A stretch of 64,000 nt of DNA, from assembly GCF_902825235.1 (NCBI RefSeq), contig NZ_CADEAJ010000008.1, positions 40,889-104,888 of the forward strand, written 5' to 3'. Position 1 is the first letter of the stretch; each line of letters opens with the position of its first letter. Positions 33,722 to 44,759 of this stretch are shown here, one piece after another. Position numbers and translations under genes: made by a program. This stretch comes from Bartonella vinsonii subsp. vinsonii. GTDB taxonomy: Bacteria; Pseudomonadota; Alphaproteobacteria; Rhizobiales; Rhizobiaceae. Under the pieces are notes generated by a model that saw only the letters and a list, made by a program, of their open reading frames with translations, did no database searches and was not told where the DNA came from.

Positions 33722-34045
33722 TTATGTGATATTATTTTTTTGTCTTGCACGATGCGAATCTAAGATTCTTTGTTTAAGGATATTTGCAGCCTTAAATGTC
33801 ACGACACGTCGCGGCGGAATAGGCGCTTCAATGCCGGTTTTTGGATTCCGTCCAACGCGTTCATTTTTACTACGAACTTGAAAAGTTGCAAAAGAAGATA
33901 ACTTAACTGCTTCACCTCTCACAAGTGAATTGCAAATTTCATCCAAAACCAATTCAACCAAAGCTGCTGATTCAGTGTGTGACAAGCCTACCCTTCTACA
34001 AACTACGCTCGCTAAATCTGCACGCGTCACTGTTTTACTTGTCAT
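33722..34045 (-). CDS. ihfA: Integration host factor subunit alpha
   Basis: Histone-like DNA-bending protein; pairs with IhfB to bend DNA at specific sites. The HU/IHF fold is complete at 107 aa: N-terminal helices, beta-arm with the intercalating-Pro motif GRNPKTG, and the C-terminal helix [14 protein letters not shown] start (34054) would add three residues; the ATG at 34045 with AGGTGG at ideal spacing is better. Sits between fabH and merR, as usual in this order. Confidence 0.95.
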   Translation of the reverse strand: MTSKTVTRADLASVVCRRVGLSHTESAALVELVLDEICNSLVRGEAVKLSSFATFQVRSKNERVGRNPKTGIEAPIPPRRVVTFKAANILKQRILDSHRARQKNNIT

Positions 34046-34050
34046 TATAA

Positions 34051-34056
34051 CCACCT
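34051..34056 (-). promoter_or_regulatory. Ribosome binding site of ihfA
   Basis: AGGTGG on the minus strand, 5 nt before ATG 34045. The alternative GTG start lies within this box, which rules it out. Confidence 0.65.
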
Positions 34057-34123
34057 ATTTAAAACATTAAAAATTATAAAATGACTTATACGTTTTATTC
34101 AAATATGGTCAAGGGACTATAAT

Positions 34124-35098
34124 TTACCAACGAATAAGAATTGCTCCCCACGTAAACCCACCTCCCATAGCTTCTAACATAATGAGATCTCCTTTTTTAA
34201 TTTTCTCTTGGCAAACAGCTGTTGTTAAAGCCAATGGCACCGATGCTGCAGACGTATTACCATGCTGATCAACAGTAATGACAACTTTGTCTATGGCAAT
34301 TCCCAATTTTTTAGCTGATGCTTCAATAATACGTTTATTGGCCTGATGAGGCACAAACCAATCTAACTGAGAAGAATTCATACCAGCAGCCGCAAAACAA
34401 TCATCGACGACATCCGTTATCATACCGACAGCATATTTAAAAACTTCTCGTCCTTCCATGCGTAAATAGCCCGTTGTTTGCGTTGTCGAAGGACCGCCAT
34501 CAACATACAGCTTATCCATATATGCGCCATTGGAGCGCAATTTTGTAGCCAATATACCACGATCGAAAGCAAGATTGCTTTCACACTCCTGTGCTTCCAA
34601 AACAGCAGCACCCGCACCATCGCCAAATAAAACACATGTCGTGCGATCTTTCCAATCCAAAATTCGAGAAAATGTGTCAGACCCAATAACTAAAATTCTT
34701 TTAGCTGTTCCACAGCGTAAATAGGCATCTCCTGTTGCTAAAGCAAAAATAAAACCAGAGCAAACAGCTTGAATATCAAAAGCAAAGCCATGAGCCATTC
34801 CCAAAGCATGCTGAATTTCAACAGCAGAAGCAGGAAAAGTACGGTTTGGTGTTGAAGTTGCTAAAATAATACAATCAATATCTTTTATTGTTAAACCAGC
34901 ATTTATAAGTGCTTTTTGTGCAGCTTCAACTCCTAAAGAAACCGTTGTTTCATTTTTATTGGCAATATAACGCTGACGTATTCCTGTACGTTGAACAATC
35001 CATGAATCCGATGTTTCAACAAATGCTGCAATCTCATCATTCGATAAGCTTTTTTGAGGCAGAGCACTTCCTACACCACGTATAACGGATCGAATCAT
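34124..35098 (-). CDS. fabH: 3-oxoacyl-ACP synthase III (FabH)
   Basis: Initiates fatty acid synthesis by condensing acetyl-CoA with malonyl-ACP. The 324-aa protein has the full catalytic triad: Cys 113 in AVCSGF, His in VPHQANKR (about 250) and Asn in GNTSAAS (about 281), plus the C-terminal GGGFTWGA block. It follows plsX by 49 nt in a phospholipid/fatty acid operon. Confidence 0.97.
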   Translation of the reverse strand: MIRSVIRGVGSALPQKSLSNDEIAAFVETSDSWIVQRTGIRQRYIANKNETTVSLGVEAAQKALINAGLTIKDIDCIILATSTPNRTFPASAVEIQHALGMAHGFAFDIQAVCSGFIFALATGDAYLRCGTAKRILVIGSDTFSRILDWKDRTTCVLFGDGAGAAVLEAQECESNLAFDRGILATKLRSNGAYMDKLYVDGGPSTTQTTGYLRMEGREVFKYAVGMITDVVDDCFAAAGMNSSQLDWFVPHQANKRIIEASAKKLGIAIDKVVITVDQHGNTSAASVPLALTTAVCQEKIKKGDLIMLEAMGGGFTWGAILIRW

Positions 35099-35147
35099 TA
35101 AGCCCTAACCTTTTCTTCAGATTTTTTAATTATATTACAAAAACTTA

Positions 35148-36218
35148 TCATAAGTTCTTCTCATTTATTATCGCTTCATCTTCTTGATTAAAAAGTGTTT
35201 CTTTATTTTCATGAAACCACCGCAAATCAGCAGTTATTTTTTTCAAAAGTCCATTGTTAACCATCTCATAACCAACGCGGATAGCAGAAGCAAAGCCATT
35301 AGCATTAGCACTTCCATGGCTTTTTATGACAACACCGTTTAAACCTAAAAGCACCCCCCCATTCACCCTATCAGGATCCATTTTGTGTTTCAGTGCACGA
35401 AAAGCGCTCCGTGATAAAAAATAACCAAGAGATGTTAAAAAAGAACTGCGCATAGCGGAGTTTAGAATCTCCGCCATCTGCCGCGCAGTACCCTCTGCGG
35501 TTTTTAAAGCAATATTACCAGAAAAACCCTCCGTTACAACAACATCTACGGTTCCCTTTCCAATGTCATTGCCTTCAACAAATCCCTTATATTCTAATCC
35601 TTCTAATTGCACTTCACGCAATATCATTCCCGCCTTTTTAATTTCATAAAGGCCTTTAACCTCTTCAACCCCCACATTTAAAAGCCCAACACTTGGTTTT
35701 TCAGTGTGATATAAAGCGCGAAACATGCCCGCCCCCATAACAGCCAAATCAACCAATTGGCTCGCAGATGCACCAATCGTTGCTCCAATATCCAAAACAA
35801 TGCTTTCACTGCGAAGCGTTGGCCAAATACCTGCAATTCCAGGGCGTTCAGCCTCTGCCATCATTTTTAAACAAAAATAAGACATCGCCATGAGTGCACC
35901 CGTATTGCCCGCAGAAATGCAAGCATCAGCTTCTCCATTTTTTACCGCTTCAATTGCATACCACATAGATGATTTACCACGCCCATTGCGAAGGGCTTGG
36001 CTTGGCTTTTCATCCATACGCGTGTAGCTTTCTGTAGGATAAAAGCGCGATACAGAAGCCAAACAAGGATATTTTTTTAAAACCGGCGTAACAGCTTCCT
36101 CTATCCCATAAAACAGAAAATAAATATTTGACAAATATTTTTGTACAATTGCTGCTCCTGCAATAGTTGCTTCTGGACCATAATCACCGCCCATGACATC
36201 CACAGAAATTCTAATCAC
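35148..36218 (-). CDS. plsX: Phosphate acyltransferase PlsX
   Basis: Makes acyl-phosphate from acyl-ACP for glycerolipid synthesis (partner of PlsY). About 356 aa. Family blocks: [13 protein letters not shown] at the N-terminus, [10 protein letters not shown], and [26 protein letters not shown]. There is no ATG: GTG codons at 36233 and 36218 compete. I prefer 36218 because it gives the common N-terminus [12 protein letters not shown] and lies 9 nt after a GGGA box. The C-terminal 20 residues are an acidic extension. Confidence 0.94.
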   Translation of the reverse strand: MIRISVDVMGGDYGPEATIAGAAIVQKYLSNIYFLFYGIEEAVTPVLKKYPCLASVSRFYPTESYTRMDEKPSQALRNGRGKSSMWYAIEAVKNGEADACISAGNTGALMAMSYFCLKMMAEAERPGIAGIWPTLRSESIVLDIGATIGASASQLVDLAVMGAGMFRALYHTEKPSVGLLNVGVEEVKGLYEIKKAGMILREVQLEGLEYKGFVEGNDIGKGTVDVVVTEGFSGNIALKTAEGTARQMAEILNSAMRSSFLTSLGYFLSRSAFRALKHKMDPDRVNGGVLLGLNGVVIKSHGSANANGFASAIRVGYEMVNNGLLKKITADLRWFHENKETLFNQEDEAIINEKNL

Positions 36219-36367
36219 GTTTGCATATCCCACATCTTTTCATTTACTCTTTTAAAAGCATATTACGATTTTTTGCTACTGAATAACCACAAAACACCTT
36301 CAGCGAAAATAGCTCCGCAGAAAATACTGTTTTTATAATGCAGCACAATAGATAATTTTTTATGTTT

Positions 36368-36931
36368 TTACAGCCGCTTCCAACTTTCCAAAACAGAAAA
36401 TGGCGATGATTTTTGCTCGGTTTCTTCTAAATTTTCAATCACACACGCCTTTACCCCCTCTTTGCGCGGATAATGATTAATGGACAACTCAAAGAATTCT
36501 TCCATAATTGCACCAATATCAATTTTATCGCCATAAAATACTTCTGGTGTATCTAGTCCCTCCACATCTAAAAATAATTCTCCTGTATCTTCCACTGTTT
36601 TGGGCTTTATTAAATTTGAGTCTTCAGAGACCAAAACAACCTCAATATTTTCACGGAGAATATTTTCTATCGGTTCTAGTGTAACAACACATAACTGTAT
36701 TATACGTGCCCGCAATAGACCTTTTACACGTACTCCGCGTTTTTTCCACGGGAAAATATGGAATTTTCCTTCACAAGATTTTACTTCAACCAAATCATGA
36801 TTCTGAGCCAAGTGAGCGCACTCTTTATGGTTTGCATAAATAGAAACCTTTATGCCCTTAGCTGGTAGAGAACGTACTGATATGGGATAAGCCAAAGCAA
36901 ATGTCATTTGAGAAACATTTTGAAGATTCAT
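36368..36931 (-). CDS. DUF177 (YceD) family protein
   Basis: A 187-aa YceD/DUF177 protein. The family is widespread, sits next to rpmF/plsX, and has been linked to rRNA metabolism in plants and bacteria; the biochemical role in alphaproteobacteria is not settled. Visible motif: AQLCVVTLEPIENILRENIEVV-like sequence (here RIIQLCVVTLEPI), followed by an acidic EDTGELFLDVEGLD segment. The longest frame opens with GTG at 36967, but GGGAG 6 nt before the ATG at 36931 decides the start. It is the first gene of the plsX-fabH-ihfA-merR group; rpmF is not adjacent. Confidence 0.87.
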   Translation of the reverse strand: MNLQNVSQMTFALAYPISVRSLPAKGIKVSIYANHKECAHLAQNHDLVEVKSCEGKFHIFPWKKRGVRVKGLLRARIIQLCVVTLEPIENILRENIEVVLVSEDSNLIKPKTVEDTGELFLDVEGLDTPEVFYGDKIDIGAIMEEFFELSINHYPRKEGVKACVIENLEETEQKSSPFSVLESWKRL

Positions 36932-37132
36932 TAACGACTCCCGAATATAGGATGTAATGTATTGCACTTTTGTTTAGCCAAAGTACATTTCACTCATTTT
37001 TTTCTTTTCTAAAGAAATTCTATATGGCATAACTACTTTATAACAGGGAAGCTCAATGTAAGCTATGGTAGATTAAGCTAAAATGATAAAAAACTTGAGG
37101 TTACCTTCTTGTCGTGTATTTAAGTATATAAA

Positions 37133-37137
37133 GGGAG
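37133..37137 (+). promoter_or_regulatory. Ribosome binding site of bamE
   Basis: GGGAG, 6 nt before TTG 37144 and 15 nt before the next in-frame ATG (37153). The spacing favours a TTG start. Confidence 0.55.
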
Positions 37138-37143
37138 ATATCA

Positions 37144-37632
37144 TTGTTTCAAATGCCTCACATAACAGCCTTAATCAAACGTAAGTCATTGATTGGTCTG
37201 TCAATAGCAAGCATGGTAGCAGTTTCTGGTTGTAGTATTCTTGATTCTTCAGGTTCAAGCCAAATATATCAAGAAGGTTATGTTCTTGATAAAAATGCTC
37301 TTAGTTCTGTTTCTGTTGGATCAAGTCAGGAGCAAGTTATTTTAAGTTTAGGAACCCCCTCACTTAAAACAAAATATGATAATGAGGTCTTCTATTATAT
37401 CTCACAAACGCGCTATCGTGCGATGCAATTTATGAAAACAAAAATTATTGATCGTAAAGTTTTGGCTATTTATTTCAATAAAAACAACCAAGTTGCTAAA
37501 GTAGCGCATTATGGTCTACAAAATGGACAAGTATTCGATTTCATCACACAAACAACTCCAACCGCTACAAAAGAACAGCCTTTCTTAATCCAGATTATTA
37601 AAGGTCCTGCGAATTTGCCAACACATAACTAG
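37144..37632 (+). CDS. bamE: Outer membrane assembly lipoprotein BamE (SmpA/OmlA)
   Basis: Lipoprotein subunit of the BAM complex that inserts beta-barrels in the outer membrane. The 162-aa precursor has a basic N-terminus, hydrophobic stretch and lipobox AVSGC, so Cys 30 becomes the lipidated residue. The SmpA/OmlA domain is recognised by SVGSSQEQVILSLGTPSLK, then YYISQTRYRAMQFMKTKIIDRKVLAIYFNKNNQVAKV. Start is probably TTG. Convergent with nusB, with a hairpin between them. Confidence 0.92.
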   Translation: MFQMPHITALIKRKSLIGLSIASMVAVSGCSILDSSGSSQIYQEGYVLDKNALSSVSVGSSQEQVILSLGTPSLKTKYDNEVFYYISQTRYRAMQFMKTKIIDRKVLAIYFNKNNQVAKVAHYGLQNGQVFDFITQTTPTATKEQPFLIQIIKGPANLPTHN

Positions 37633-37658
37633 ATTATAACAATCTGTATAAGCCTGAT

Positions 37659-37701
37659 AATCTCGGGACTGATAACTGTCAGTCCCGACAATGTTGAGAT
37701 T
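37659..37701. terminator. Bidirectional hairpin between bamE and nusB
   Basis: A perfect 9-bp stem, CGGGACTGA (37664-37672) with TCAGTCCCG (37679-37687), 6-nt loop; flanking AATCTC and GAGATT can extend it. It lies between two convergent genes. T-runs are short, so termination strength is uncertain. Confidence 0.6.
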
Positions 37702-37713
37702 AAGGAAATATTC

Positions 37714-38184
37714 TTAGAGGCGGATTTTTTTTGCCATACTGTCAAGAATGGCATTAACGAGCTTTGGTTCATCACCATCAAAAAATGCTTTTGCTATATC
37801 CACATATTCATTCATGACAACAGCAACAGGTACATCTTGGCGGTTCATCAATTCCCATAAACCTGCACGCAAAATTGCTCGTAATATGGAATCAAGACGT
37901 GAAAGTGACCACTCTGTAGAAAGTTGTTGATGAAGCATAGGATCAAGCTGTTTTTGATTCTTTACAACACCCGTGATAATAGCTAAAAACCATTGAAAAT
38001 CAGCATCAAGATACTGATCTCCATCAATATTTTTTCCTAAACGGTAAGCCTCATATTCAGCTGCCGTTTCCATTACACCAGAACCAACTATATCCATTTG
38101 ATAGAGGGCTTGAACTGCAGCAAGTCTTGCTGCTCCACGTTTATTGGCTGAACGCGGAGAATGTTTTCCTTTTATATCAGCCAT
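37714..38184 (-). CDS. nusB: Transcription antitermination factor NusB
   Basis: Binds boxA RNA with NusE to support antitermination in rRNA operons. The 156-aa protein is all helical; blocks [33 protein letters not shown] and [17 protein letters not shown] are typical. It ends the rib operon, starting 2 nt after the ribH stop, a pairing conserved in alphaproteobacteria. Confidence 0.96.
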   Translation of the reverse strand: MADIKGKHSPRSANKRGAARLAAVQALYQMDIVGSGVMETAAEYEAYRLGKNIDGDQYLDADFQWFLAIITGVVKNQKQLDPMLHQQLSTEWSLSRLDSILRAILRAGLWELMNRQDVPVAVVMNEYVDIAKAFFDGDEPKLVNAILDSMAKKIRL

Positions 38185-38186
38185 AT

Positions 38187-38639
38187 TTAATGATTATCTC
38201 CAAATCTCTTTTTTAGAGCGATCATACATAAAGCAGCTTTAGCAGCAAAACCACCTTTATTTTTTTGATCCTGTTTTGCACGCTCCCATGCTTGTTTTTC
38301 ATCTTCAACAGTCAAAATACCATTTCCGATAGCCAAGTGTTTATGAACAGTTAAATCCATCAATGCACGACAAGAATCATTCGCAACAATTTCAAAATGA
38401 TATGTTTCACCTCGAATAACACAGCCAAGTGCGACATAACCATCATACTTACTCTTTTTTTCAGCAAAAGCTATTGCAGCTGGTATTTCTAATGCCCCTG
38501 GAACTGTCACGATATCATAGCTTACTTCAGCTTTCTGCAAAGCATTTACTGCGCCTGCAAGAAGAGCATCAGAAATCCCCTCATAAAAACGTGCTTCAAC
38601 GATCAATAGATGCAACTTTTTATGCTCCTCTTTTATCAT
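38187..38639 (-). CDS. ribH: 6,7-dimethyl-8-ribityllumazine synthase
   Basis: Penultimate step of riboflavin synthesis, condensing a ribitylamino-pyrimidine with 3,4-dihydroxybutanone 4-phosphate. 150 aa, subunit of an oligomeric shell enzyme. Motifs: [45 protein letters not shown] (with the catalytic His) and [15 protein letters not shown]. It is separated from ribE by 78 nt. Confidence 0.96.
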   Translation of the reverse strand: MIKEEHKKLHLLIVEARFYEGISDALLAGAVNALQKAEVSYDIVTVPGALEIPAAIAFAEKKSKYDGYVALGCVIRGETYHFEIVANDSCRALMDLTVHKHLAIGNGILTVEDEKQAWERAKQDQKNKGGFAAKAALCMIALKKRFGDNH

Positions 38640-38717
38640 AACAAGATCCCATAAAAATTAACCAAAAAAATTAGGCTTATAGAGTACAAAATTTTGAAAA
38701 TTACAATAACTTTCAAC

Positions 38718-39335
38718 TCACACATCTGTCATTTTAAAACCAGAAAACTTTGCAACATAACGAGCCAACGGATCGATCTCTAAATTGACTTGGTCTCCAA
38801 TTTTAGCTTGTCCCCAAGTTGTCATTTCAAGTGTATGACGAATAATAAGAATATCAAAAATACAGCCCTCAACACAATTCACGGTCAAAGACGTCCCATT
38901 AAGTGCAATAGAACCTTTATTTACAATAAAGGGCGTAAATTGTGTTGGAACCTGTAGAAAAAAACGAACTGCATCACCTTCATTTTTTTGATCAATGATC
39001 TCAGCTAAACCATCAATATGACCAGAAACCAAATGCCCCCCCATTTCATCACCCAATCGGAGAGAACGCTCTAAGTTAATACACGTTCCTTTTGTCCATT
39101 GGGCAAGATTAGTCAAACGTAATGCCTCTTCCCACGCCTCTACAGCAAACCAACTCATATTTGCCTGTTTTGATCCTCGTCCAACGATTGTCAAACAAAT
39201 TCCTGAACACGCAATAGACGAACCAATCTCTAAGCTTTCAACAGCATAACGCGTAGAGACATTGAAACGCACCCCTTTTTTTAAAGATTGAATATCTTCA
39301 ATACAACCGATATCCGTTATAATCCCTGTGAACAT
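38718..39335 (-). CDS. ribE: Riboflavin synthase alpha subunit
   Basis: Final step: dismutates two lumazines to riboflavin. 205 aa with the expected tandem lumazine-binding barrels: [15 protein letters not shown] opens the first, GSIACSGICLTI-type sequence (SSIACSGICLTIVG) marks its active site, and the second has GHLVSGHIDG and KGSIALNGTSLTVN. It overlaps the end of ribD by 19 nt, so the two are translationally coupled. Some annotations call this gene ribC. Confidence 0.96.
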   Translation of the reverse strand: MFTGIITDIGCIEDIQSLKKGVRFNVSTRYAVESLEIGSSIACSGICLTIVGRGSKQANMSWFAVEAWEEALRLTNLAQWTKGTCINLERSLRLGDEMGGHLVSGHIDGLAEIIDQKNEGDAVRFFLQVPTQFTPFIVNKGSIALNGTSLTVNCVEGCIFDILIIRHTLEMTTWGQAKIGDQVNLEIDPLARYVAKFSGFKMTDV

Positions 39336-40444
39336 AACGTCTTACGCCTCCATTTATAAAAACGGTCATTTCCAAACATTCTTGCTTCAACTTTATGAAA
39401 TTGTGAGAGATAATTTTCAAAATTAGGAGCTTCAATACGGTTTTTGCCTAAAATAATGGGAGCATAAAAGCATATCAAATGATCTACACAACCAGAATTT
39501 AAAAACTTTTCTCCTGTCTTCACTCCTCCCTCAAGTAAAACACTATTGATTCCACATTGATAAAGCAGCTGTAAAATAGCAAGGGGCTGCATGCAGCCAT
39601 TCTTTATTTTTACTGAATACACAGACACACCACACTTTTCCAACGCACTTTTTTTGCTTTTCTTTGAAGGATTCCCATTACAAATAATCCATGTAGGAAT
39701 TCTTGTTGCTGTCTGAACAACTTTTGCATCAAGTGGGATGCATAAATCTGCATCCAAAATGACACGTATTGGCGAACGCATTTCCATCCCTGGCAAACGA
39801 CAATCCAATTGTGGATCATCCGCTAATATAGTGCCAATACCAACGAGAATAGCATTATTTTGAGCGCGTAAAATATGCGTATAGGTATGAGAAGTCATTC
39901 CACTAATTTTTATTCCCCCCTGCCCTTTTTTTCCCACACCATTATCAGCAGAAATTGCCATTTTTAAAGTAACCGCACAACGTTGCAATTTCCTTATGCA
40001 CCAATGTGTACACAATGCTTCAAAAGCTTCTTCAGCAAGAATGCCCTCAACCACTTCAATACCAGCAGCACGTAAAAGAGAAATACCTCGGCCATCAACC
40101 CGTTTATCTAAATCAGTAAGAGCAATAACAACCCGCGAAACACCTGAATCAATAAGAGCATTCACACATGGCGAAGTTTTTCCATAATGTGAACAAGGCT
40201 CTAAAGTCACATAAGCTGTCGCACCATGAGCTAGAGTTCCAGCCATTTGTAACGCTTGCACTTCAGCATGAGGTCTACCGTGAATGGCTGTTACACCATA
40301 CCCCACAATAGATGTCCCTGCACCCTCATCGTTTTGCACAATTAACGCACCAACTGAAGGATTCTCACCAGTAAGACCAACATGACGTTCTGCTAAACGG
40401 ATAGCTGCAGCCATAAACCGCTTATCTTGCATTTTTTTATTCAT
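39317..40444 (-). CDS. ribD: Bifunctional diaminohydroxyphosphoribosylaminopyrimidine deaminase / reductase RibD
   Basis: Two consecutive steps of riboflavin synthesis. The N-terminal zinc deaminase has HAEVQAL and the ligands in [12 protein letters not shown]; the C-terminal reductase (about 150-370) has a DHFR-like NADPH fold with [18 protein letters not shown] and LLEGGVKTG. 375 aa. A TTG at 40447 precedes the ATG at 40444; either overlaps the end of nrdR, so coupling with nrdR is likely. Confidence 0.95.
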   Translation of the reverse strand: MNKKMQDKRFMAAAIRLAERHVGLTGENPSVGALIVQNDEGAGTSIVGYGVTAIHGRPHAEVQALQMAGTLAHGATAYVTLEPCSHYGKTSPCVNALIDSGVSRVVIALTDLDKRVDGRGISLLRAAGIEVVEGILAEEAFEALCTHWCIRKLQRCAVTLKMAISADNGVGKKGQGGIKISGMTSHTYTHILRAQNNAILVGIGTILADDPQLDCRLPGMEMRSPIRVILDADLCIPLDAKVVQTATRIPTWIICNGNPSKKSKKSALEKCGVSVYSVKIKNGCMQPLAILQLLYQCGINSVLLEGGVKTGEKFLNSGCVDHLICFYAPIILGKNRIEAPNFENYLSQFHKVEARMFGNDRFYKWRRKTLCSQGL

Positions 40445-40919
40445 CAAAATGAGATTCTGTATCCGCTATACCTTTTGACAACTCGTCGATAACGTCATGA
40501 AAATCGCTTGCATTACGAAAATCCCGATAAACAGAAGCAAAACGGATATAGGCAATATCATCAATACTTTTCAATGCTTCCATCACAAGACAACCAATTT
40601 TTTCCGAAGAAATCTCTGGTTCTCCTAAACTTTCGAGTTGTCGTACAATGCCAGAAATTGCCCGTTCAATATAGTCTGGATCAATATTGCGTTTACGCAC
40701 AGCTATATCAACTGATCGCATTAACTTATCACGATCAAAGAGTTCACTTCGACCACTTTTTTTAGAGACCAATAGCTCACGCAGCTGAACACGTTCAAAA
40801 GTTGTAAAACGACCACCACAAACAGCACAGACACGGCGGCGGCGAATAACCGCCCCCTCCTCTGCAGGACGCGAATCTTTAACCTGTGTATCCTCATACT
40901 GGCAGTAAGGACAACGCAT
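40437..40919 (-). CDS. nrdR: Transcriptional repressor NrdR
   Basis: Zinc-ribbon/ATP-cone regulator that senses (d)ATP and represses ribonucleotide reductase genes. 160 aa. Zinc ligands are Cys 3, 6, 31 and 34 (CPYC and CAVC), followed by [19 protein letters not shown] and an ATP-cone (about 49-139) with [16 protein letters not shown]. Placed between glyA and ribD as in most alphaproteobacteria. Confidence 0.97.
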   Translation of the reverse strand: MRCPYCQYEDTQVKDSRPAEEGAVIRRRRVCAVCGGRFTTFERVQLRELLVSKKSGRSELFDRDKLMRSVDIAVRKRNIDPDYIERAISGIVRQLESLGEPEISSEKIGCLVMEALKSIDDIAYIRFASVYRDFRNASDFHDVIDELSKGIADTESHFDE

Positions 40920-40932
40920 CTCTTTTGCACCT

Positions 40933-42246
40933 CTAACAAGTGCTAAGATAAGAGTAAAGAGGAAACTTATCCGTTATATCTTTTACCTTTTTCTTAACAG
41001 CCATTTCAACGGCATTATTGTCCTCATTGCTTTTTGCTGCTTTAAGACCATCAAGAACTTCTGAAATCAGCTCCCCAATTTGAATAAATTCTTTTTCTGT
41101 AAAACCACGCGTTGTTGCAGCAGGTGATCCCAAACGAATTCCCGATGTTATAGATGGTGTTTCAGGATCAAAAGGAATACCATTTTTATTACAGGTAATA
41201 TTTGCTCGTCCCAAAGCCAACTCAGCGCGTTTTCCTGTCACATTTTTGGAACGCAAATCAACCAACAACAAGTGGTTATCTGTACCACCAGAAACAATAT
41301 CAAAACCATTACTCTGTAATGTTTTTGCCAAAATTTTTGCATGAGCAACAACATGAGCGCTGTAGCTCTTGAAAGAAGGCTGTAAAGCCTCCTCAAATGC
41401 AACAGCCTTAGCCGCAATCACATGCATTAAAGGACCACCTTGAAGACCAGGGAAAATTGCTGAGTTAATTTTTTTGGCTAAAACTTCATCATTTGTCAAT
41501 ATCAATCCACCACGAGGACCGCGCAACGATTTATGCGTTGTCGTTGTCACAATATGCGCATGTGGAACCGGTGAAGGATGAACGCCGCCAGCAACCAAGC
41601 CAGCAATATGAGACATATCAACGAGAAAATAAGCACCAATCTCATCTGCAATTTCACGGAACTTTTTCCAATCCCATAGGCGAGGATAAGACGAGCCACC
41701 TGCTATAATAAGCTTTGGCTTATGTTCTTTTGCAAGCCGTTCAACTTCCTCCATATCAAGAATCTGATCTTCTTGACGCACACCATAGCTAACAACATCA
41801 AACCATTTTCCAGACATGTTGACAGATGAACCGTGTGTAAGATGACCACCAGCATTTAAATCCAGTCCCATAAATGTATCACCAGGCTGCAGTAAAGCTA
41901 AAAAGACAGCTTGATTCATTTGGCTACCAGAATGAGACTGAACATTTGCAAAAGCAGCACCAAAAAGCTGTTTTGCGCGTTCAATTGCTAAATCCTCAAC
42001 AACATCAACAAACTGACATCCCCCATAATAACGCTTTCTTGGATAACCTTCTGCATATTTATTGGTTAAAACCGATCCCTGTGCTTCAAGAACTGCTCTT
42101 GAAACAATATTCTCTGACGCAATCAGCTCAATTTCTTGTTGTTGACGCTCAAACTCTCCCTTAATTGCATCAAAAATTTCCCTATCAACGGTTTGTAAAC
42201 TATCATTAAAAAAGCGCTTTTGTATGTCATTATCTTGCTGAGTCAT
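40933..42246 (-). CDS. glyA: Serine hydroxymethyltransferase
   Basis: PLP enzyme that interconverts serine and glycine, feeding one-carbon units to tetrahydrofolate. 437 aa from the chosen start. The PLP lysine is in [14 protein letters not shown] (near residue 230); other blocks are [27 protein letters not shown] and [12 protein letters not shown]. An upstream start at 42294 would add 16 hydrophobic residues not usual for this enzyme; the ATG at 42246 matches the family length. It is first in the glyA-nrdR-ribD-ribE-ribH-nusB series. Confidence 0.96.
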   Translation of the reverse strand: MTQQDNDIQKRFFNDSLQTVDREIFDAIKGEFERQQQEIELIASENIVSRAVLEAQGSVLTNKYAEGYPRKRYYGGCQFVDVVEDLAIERAKQLFGAAFANVQSHSGSQMNQAVFLALLQPGDTFMGLDLNAGGHLTHGSSVNMSGKWFDVVSYGVRQEDQILDMEEVERLAKEHKPKLIIAGGSSYPRLWDWKKFREIADEIGAYFLVDMSHIAGLVAGGVHPSPVPHAHIVTTTTHKSLRGPRGGLILTNDEVLAKKINSAIFPGLQGGPLMHVIAAKAVAFEEALQPSFKSYSAHVVAHAKILAKTLQSNGFDIVSGGTDNHLLLVDLRSKNVTGKRAELALGRANITCNKNGIPFDPETPSITSGIRLGSPAATTRGFTEKEFIQIGELISEVLDGLKAAKSNEDNNAVEMAVKKKVKDITDKFPLYSYLSTC

Positions 42247-42589
42247 AAAACACATTCCTAACATATAAAAAATAAAGTAATGGGACGATAACACAGCAAA
42301 CTGTGCAAACCAAACATTTTAAACCACTTTCACTCAAAAATGGTACAAACATTTATCTTATTTCTTTACCATATAAAATAGGAAACTCTTCCCTCATAAA
42401 AATGAAGTAAAATAAGTATGAAGTTTCTCTTTCCGCACTTCTATTTGTCACACTTTCTGCAAATAGAAAGATCTATAACCTTAAGAAATTCAATCATTTA
42501 ATAACTACCATTAAAATTGCTAATAACTTAAAATAATTTTAACATGACAAGCTCAATACGGTAGAAAAAATTAATTCAAGGCCAAGAGA

Positions 42590-43525
42590 ATGACAACGAA
42601 AGTTTTTATTGATGGTGAACACGGAACAACCGGATTACAAATACAAAAACGACTAGCCGAACGTTCGGATTTTCAATTACTCTCTCTTTCTCATACAGAG
42701 AGACATAATATTGATATGCGACGAGACTGTCTTAGCCAAACTGACATTGCTATTTTATGTCTTCCAGATGATGCTGCACGCAAAACAGTTAACTGGCTTA
42801 AAAATAATAAAAAAATTAGAATTATTGATAGCTCAACAGCCCACCGTGTGGCACCAGACTGGGTCTACGGTTTTCCTGAAATGACAGCAGGACAAAAAAA
42901 ACGTATCCAAGCAGCTCATTACGTATCCAATCCTGGATGTTATCCTACCGGTGCAGTTAGCTTGATTCGTCCACTCCGTGAAGCAGGTCTGCTTGACGCT
43001 CATTATCCAATATCAATTAATGCAATATCTGGCTATACGGGAGGGGGAAAACAATTGATTGCACAAATGGAAAACCAATTTCAAGAGAATGACGTGCGGG
43101 AAAATTATTTTATCTATGGTCTTAATCTTGAACATAAACATGTGCCAGAAATTAAAATCTATGGGCAAATCAACCAAACACCTGTTTTTGTACCAAGTGT
43201 TGGTCGTTTCCCTCAAGGAATGATTGTAAATATTCCACTCCATCGCTACTTATTTACAAAATCAGCGAACTGTTCTGATCTACGTGAAATTCTTGAAAAC
43301 CATTATAAAGGACAGAATATCATATCAGTTGCATCACAAGACGAAACAGATGCTCTTACTAAACTCAATCCAGAATGCTTCGCACACAAAGATGGAATAA
43401 AGCTATTCGTCTTTGGCAACGAGCGCGAAGGGATTTTCAATCTCTGTGCTCTATTAGATAATTTAGGAAAAGGGGCATCCGCAGCTGTTATTCAAAATCT
43501 CGACTTAATGCTTTCAGGAAATTAA
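42590..43525 (+). CDS. argC: N-acetyl-gamma-glutamyl-phosphate reductase (type 2)
   Basis: Third step of arginine synthesis: NADPH reduction of N-acetylglutamyl phosphate. 311 aa, the shorter type 2 form. The N-terminal nucleotide site is FIDGEHGTTGLQI; the catalytic Cys 117 is in VSNPGCYPTG; LNLEHKHVPEI and SVGRFPQGM follow. It stands alone on the plus strand, divergent from glyA across 343 bp, with ctaA converging 16 bp after its stop. No other arg gene lies nearby. Confidence 0.95.
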   Translation: MTTKVFIDGEHGTTGLQIQKRLAERSDFQLLSLSHTERHNIDMRRDCLSQTDIAILCLPDDAARKTVNWLKNNKKIRIIDSSTAHRVAPDWVYGFPEMTAGQKKRIQAAHYVSNPGCYPTGAVSLIRPLREAGLLDAHYPISINAISGYTGGGKQLIAQMENQFQENDVRENYFIYGLNLEHKHVPEIKIYGQINQTPVFVPSVGRFPQGMIVNIPLHRYLFTKSANCSDLREILENHYKGQNIISVASQDETDALTKLNPECFAHKDGIKLFVFGNEREGIFNLCALLDNLGKGASAAVIQNLDLMLSGN

Positions 43526-43541
43526 CTTCTCTGTATAAATA

Positions 43542-44618
43542 TTATTTAACGACATGATATGCCCCCTTTGTTGCTCGCCAATGCGCAACCGAAAAGCACA
43601 ATGTGACTAATGCAACAATTTGATGAATAAGCCCCAAACTGATAGGGACCTCATGTAACAATGTGAGAATACCTAAGATTGCTTGAAGAATGATCATAAT
43701 ACACATAAAAAATGCACGACGAGAATGCGTTGAGTGTGGAATATTACTTCGTACATATAAAGCATGAACAACTGCTGCAATAAATAAAAAGTAAGCAAAA
43801 AAACGATGGATAAATTGAACAGTTAAAGGATTCTCAAACAAATTAAGCCAAACAGGATTATGCTGCAATAATCCATCGGGTATGATCTGACCATCCATAA
43901 GTGGCCATGTATTATAAACTTTTCCAGCATGAAGACCTGCAACCAAAGCGCCCAAATAAATCTCAATCAAAATAAAAACGACAAACCATCCTGCAAAATA
44001 CTGAATCTTGCGATTCGCTGGTTTTTCTGAATATTCTGTGAGCCCTCGAGATAAATAAGTAACAAAAATAATAACAAAACATGCTGTGACAAGATGAAAA
44101 GCTAAACGATATTGGCTCACACTTGTCAAATCACTTTGACCAATACCAGAAGCCACCATCCACCAACCAATAAACCCTTGAAAGGCAATAAGGATTGGTA
44201 CAACGGTAAGCTGAAGCAAAATACTTTTTTCAATACGTTTTGTCGCCCAAAACCAAATGAGACCTATTAAGGCGACAAGACCGACAAGACGACCGAGAAT
44301 ACGGTGCGCCCATTCCCACCAGAAAATAACCTTAAACGCGCTTAACGTCATATCACGATTAAGCAGCTTATATTGCGCTATCTGTTGATATTTTAAAAAT
44401 TCTTCCTGCCATTGATCCACACCAATCGGTGGAATAACACCATGAATTGGCTTCCATTCAGTTATCGACAATCCTGATCCCGTCAAGCGGGTAGCTCCCC
44501 CCACCAAAACTATTGCCAAACAAAGCAATAAAATAGAATAAAGCCACACTTGAATTTGTTTTCGATTTTTCTTTTGCAATGGTGTTAAAACGGTATAATT
44601 CAATCTCTTTACTGTCAT
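43542..44618 (-). CDS. ctaA: Heme A synthase CtaA
   Basis: Oxidises the methyl group of heme O to make heme A for aa3-type cytochrome oxidase. About 358 aa with eight TM helices. Hallmarks: VLVGGATRLTGSGLSITEWKP, FKVIFWWEWAHRILGRLVG, ALVAGLHAGKVYNTWPLMDG and QFIHRFFAYFLF (heme-ligand His residues). The frame opens with TTG at 44651; the ATG at 44618 (MTVKRLNY) is preferred. Implies an aa3 oxidase elsewhere in the genome. Confidence 0.95.
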   Translation of the reverse strand: MTVKRLNYTVLTPLQKKNRKQIQVWLYSILLLCLAIVLVGGATRLTGSGLSITEWKPIHGVIPPIGVDQWQEEFLKYQQIAQYKLLNRDMTLSAFKVIFWWEWAHRILGRLVGLVALIGLIWFWATKRIEKSILLQLTVVPILIAFQGFIGWWMVASGIGQSDLTSVSQYRLAFHLVTACFVIIFVTYLSRGLTEYSEKPANRKIQYFAGWFVVFILIEIYLGALVAGLHAGKVYNTWPLMDGQIIPDGLLQHNPVWLNLFENPLTVQFIHRFFAYFLFIAAVVHALYVRSNIPHSTHSRRAFFMCIMIILQAILGILTLLHEVPISLGLIHQIVALVTLCFSVAHWRATKGAYHVVK

Positions 44619-44759
44619 TTCTAATTGCCCCACGTCATTTTCCAACCACAATTTATTTTAAAACCTAAACTTATAAATCTTAGCTCTTTTAAATATGTAC
44701 TACAATTTTATTAGAAGACAAGCAGCGTACTATCATATGTCATGAGCTTTCTACGATAT

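Noticed and set aside
40920..42600. FMN or glycine riboswitch near glyA and the rib genes
   Set aside because: The upstream regions are short, A/T-rich and lack the conserved GC-rich elements of either class.
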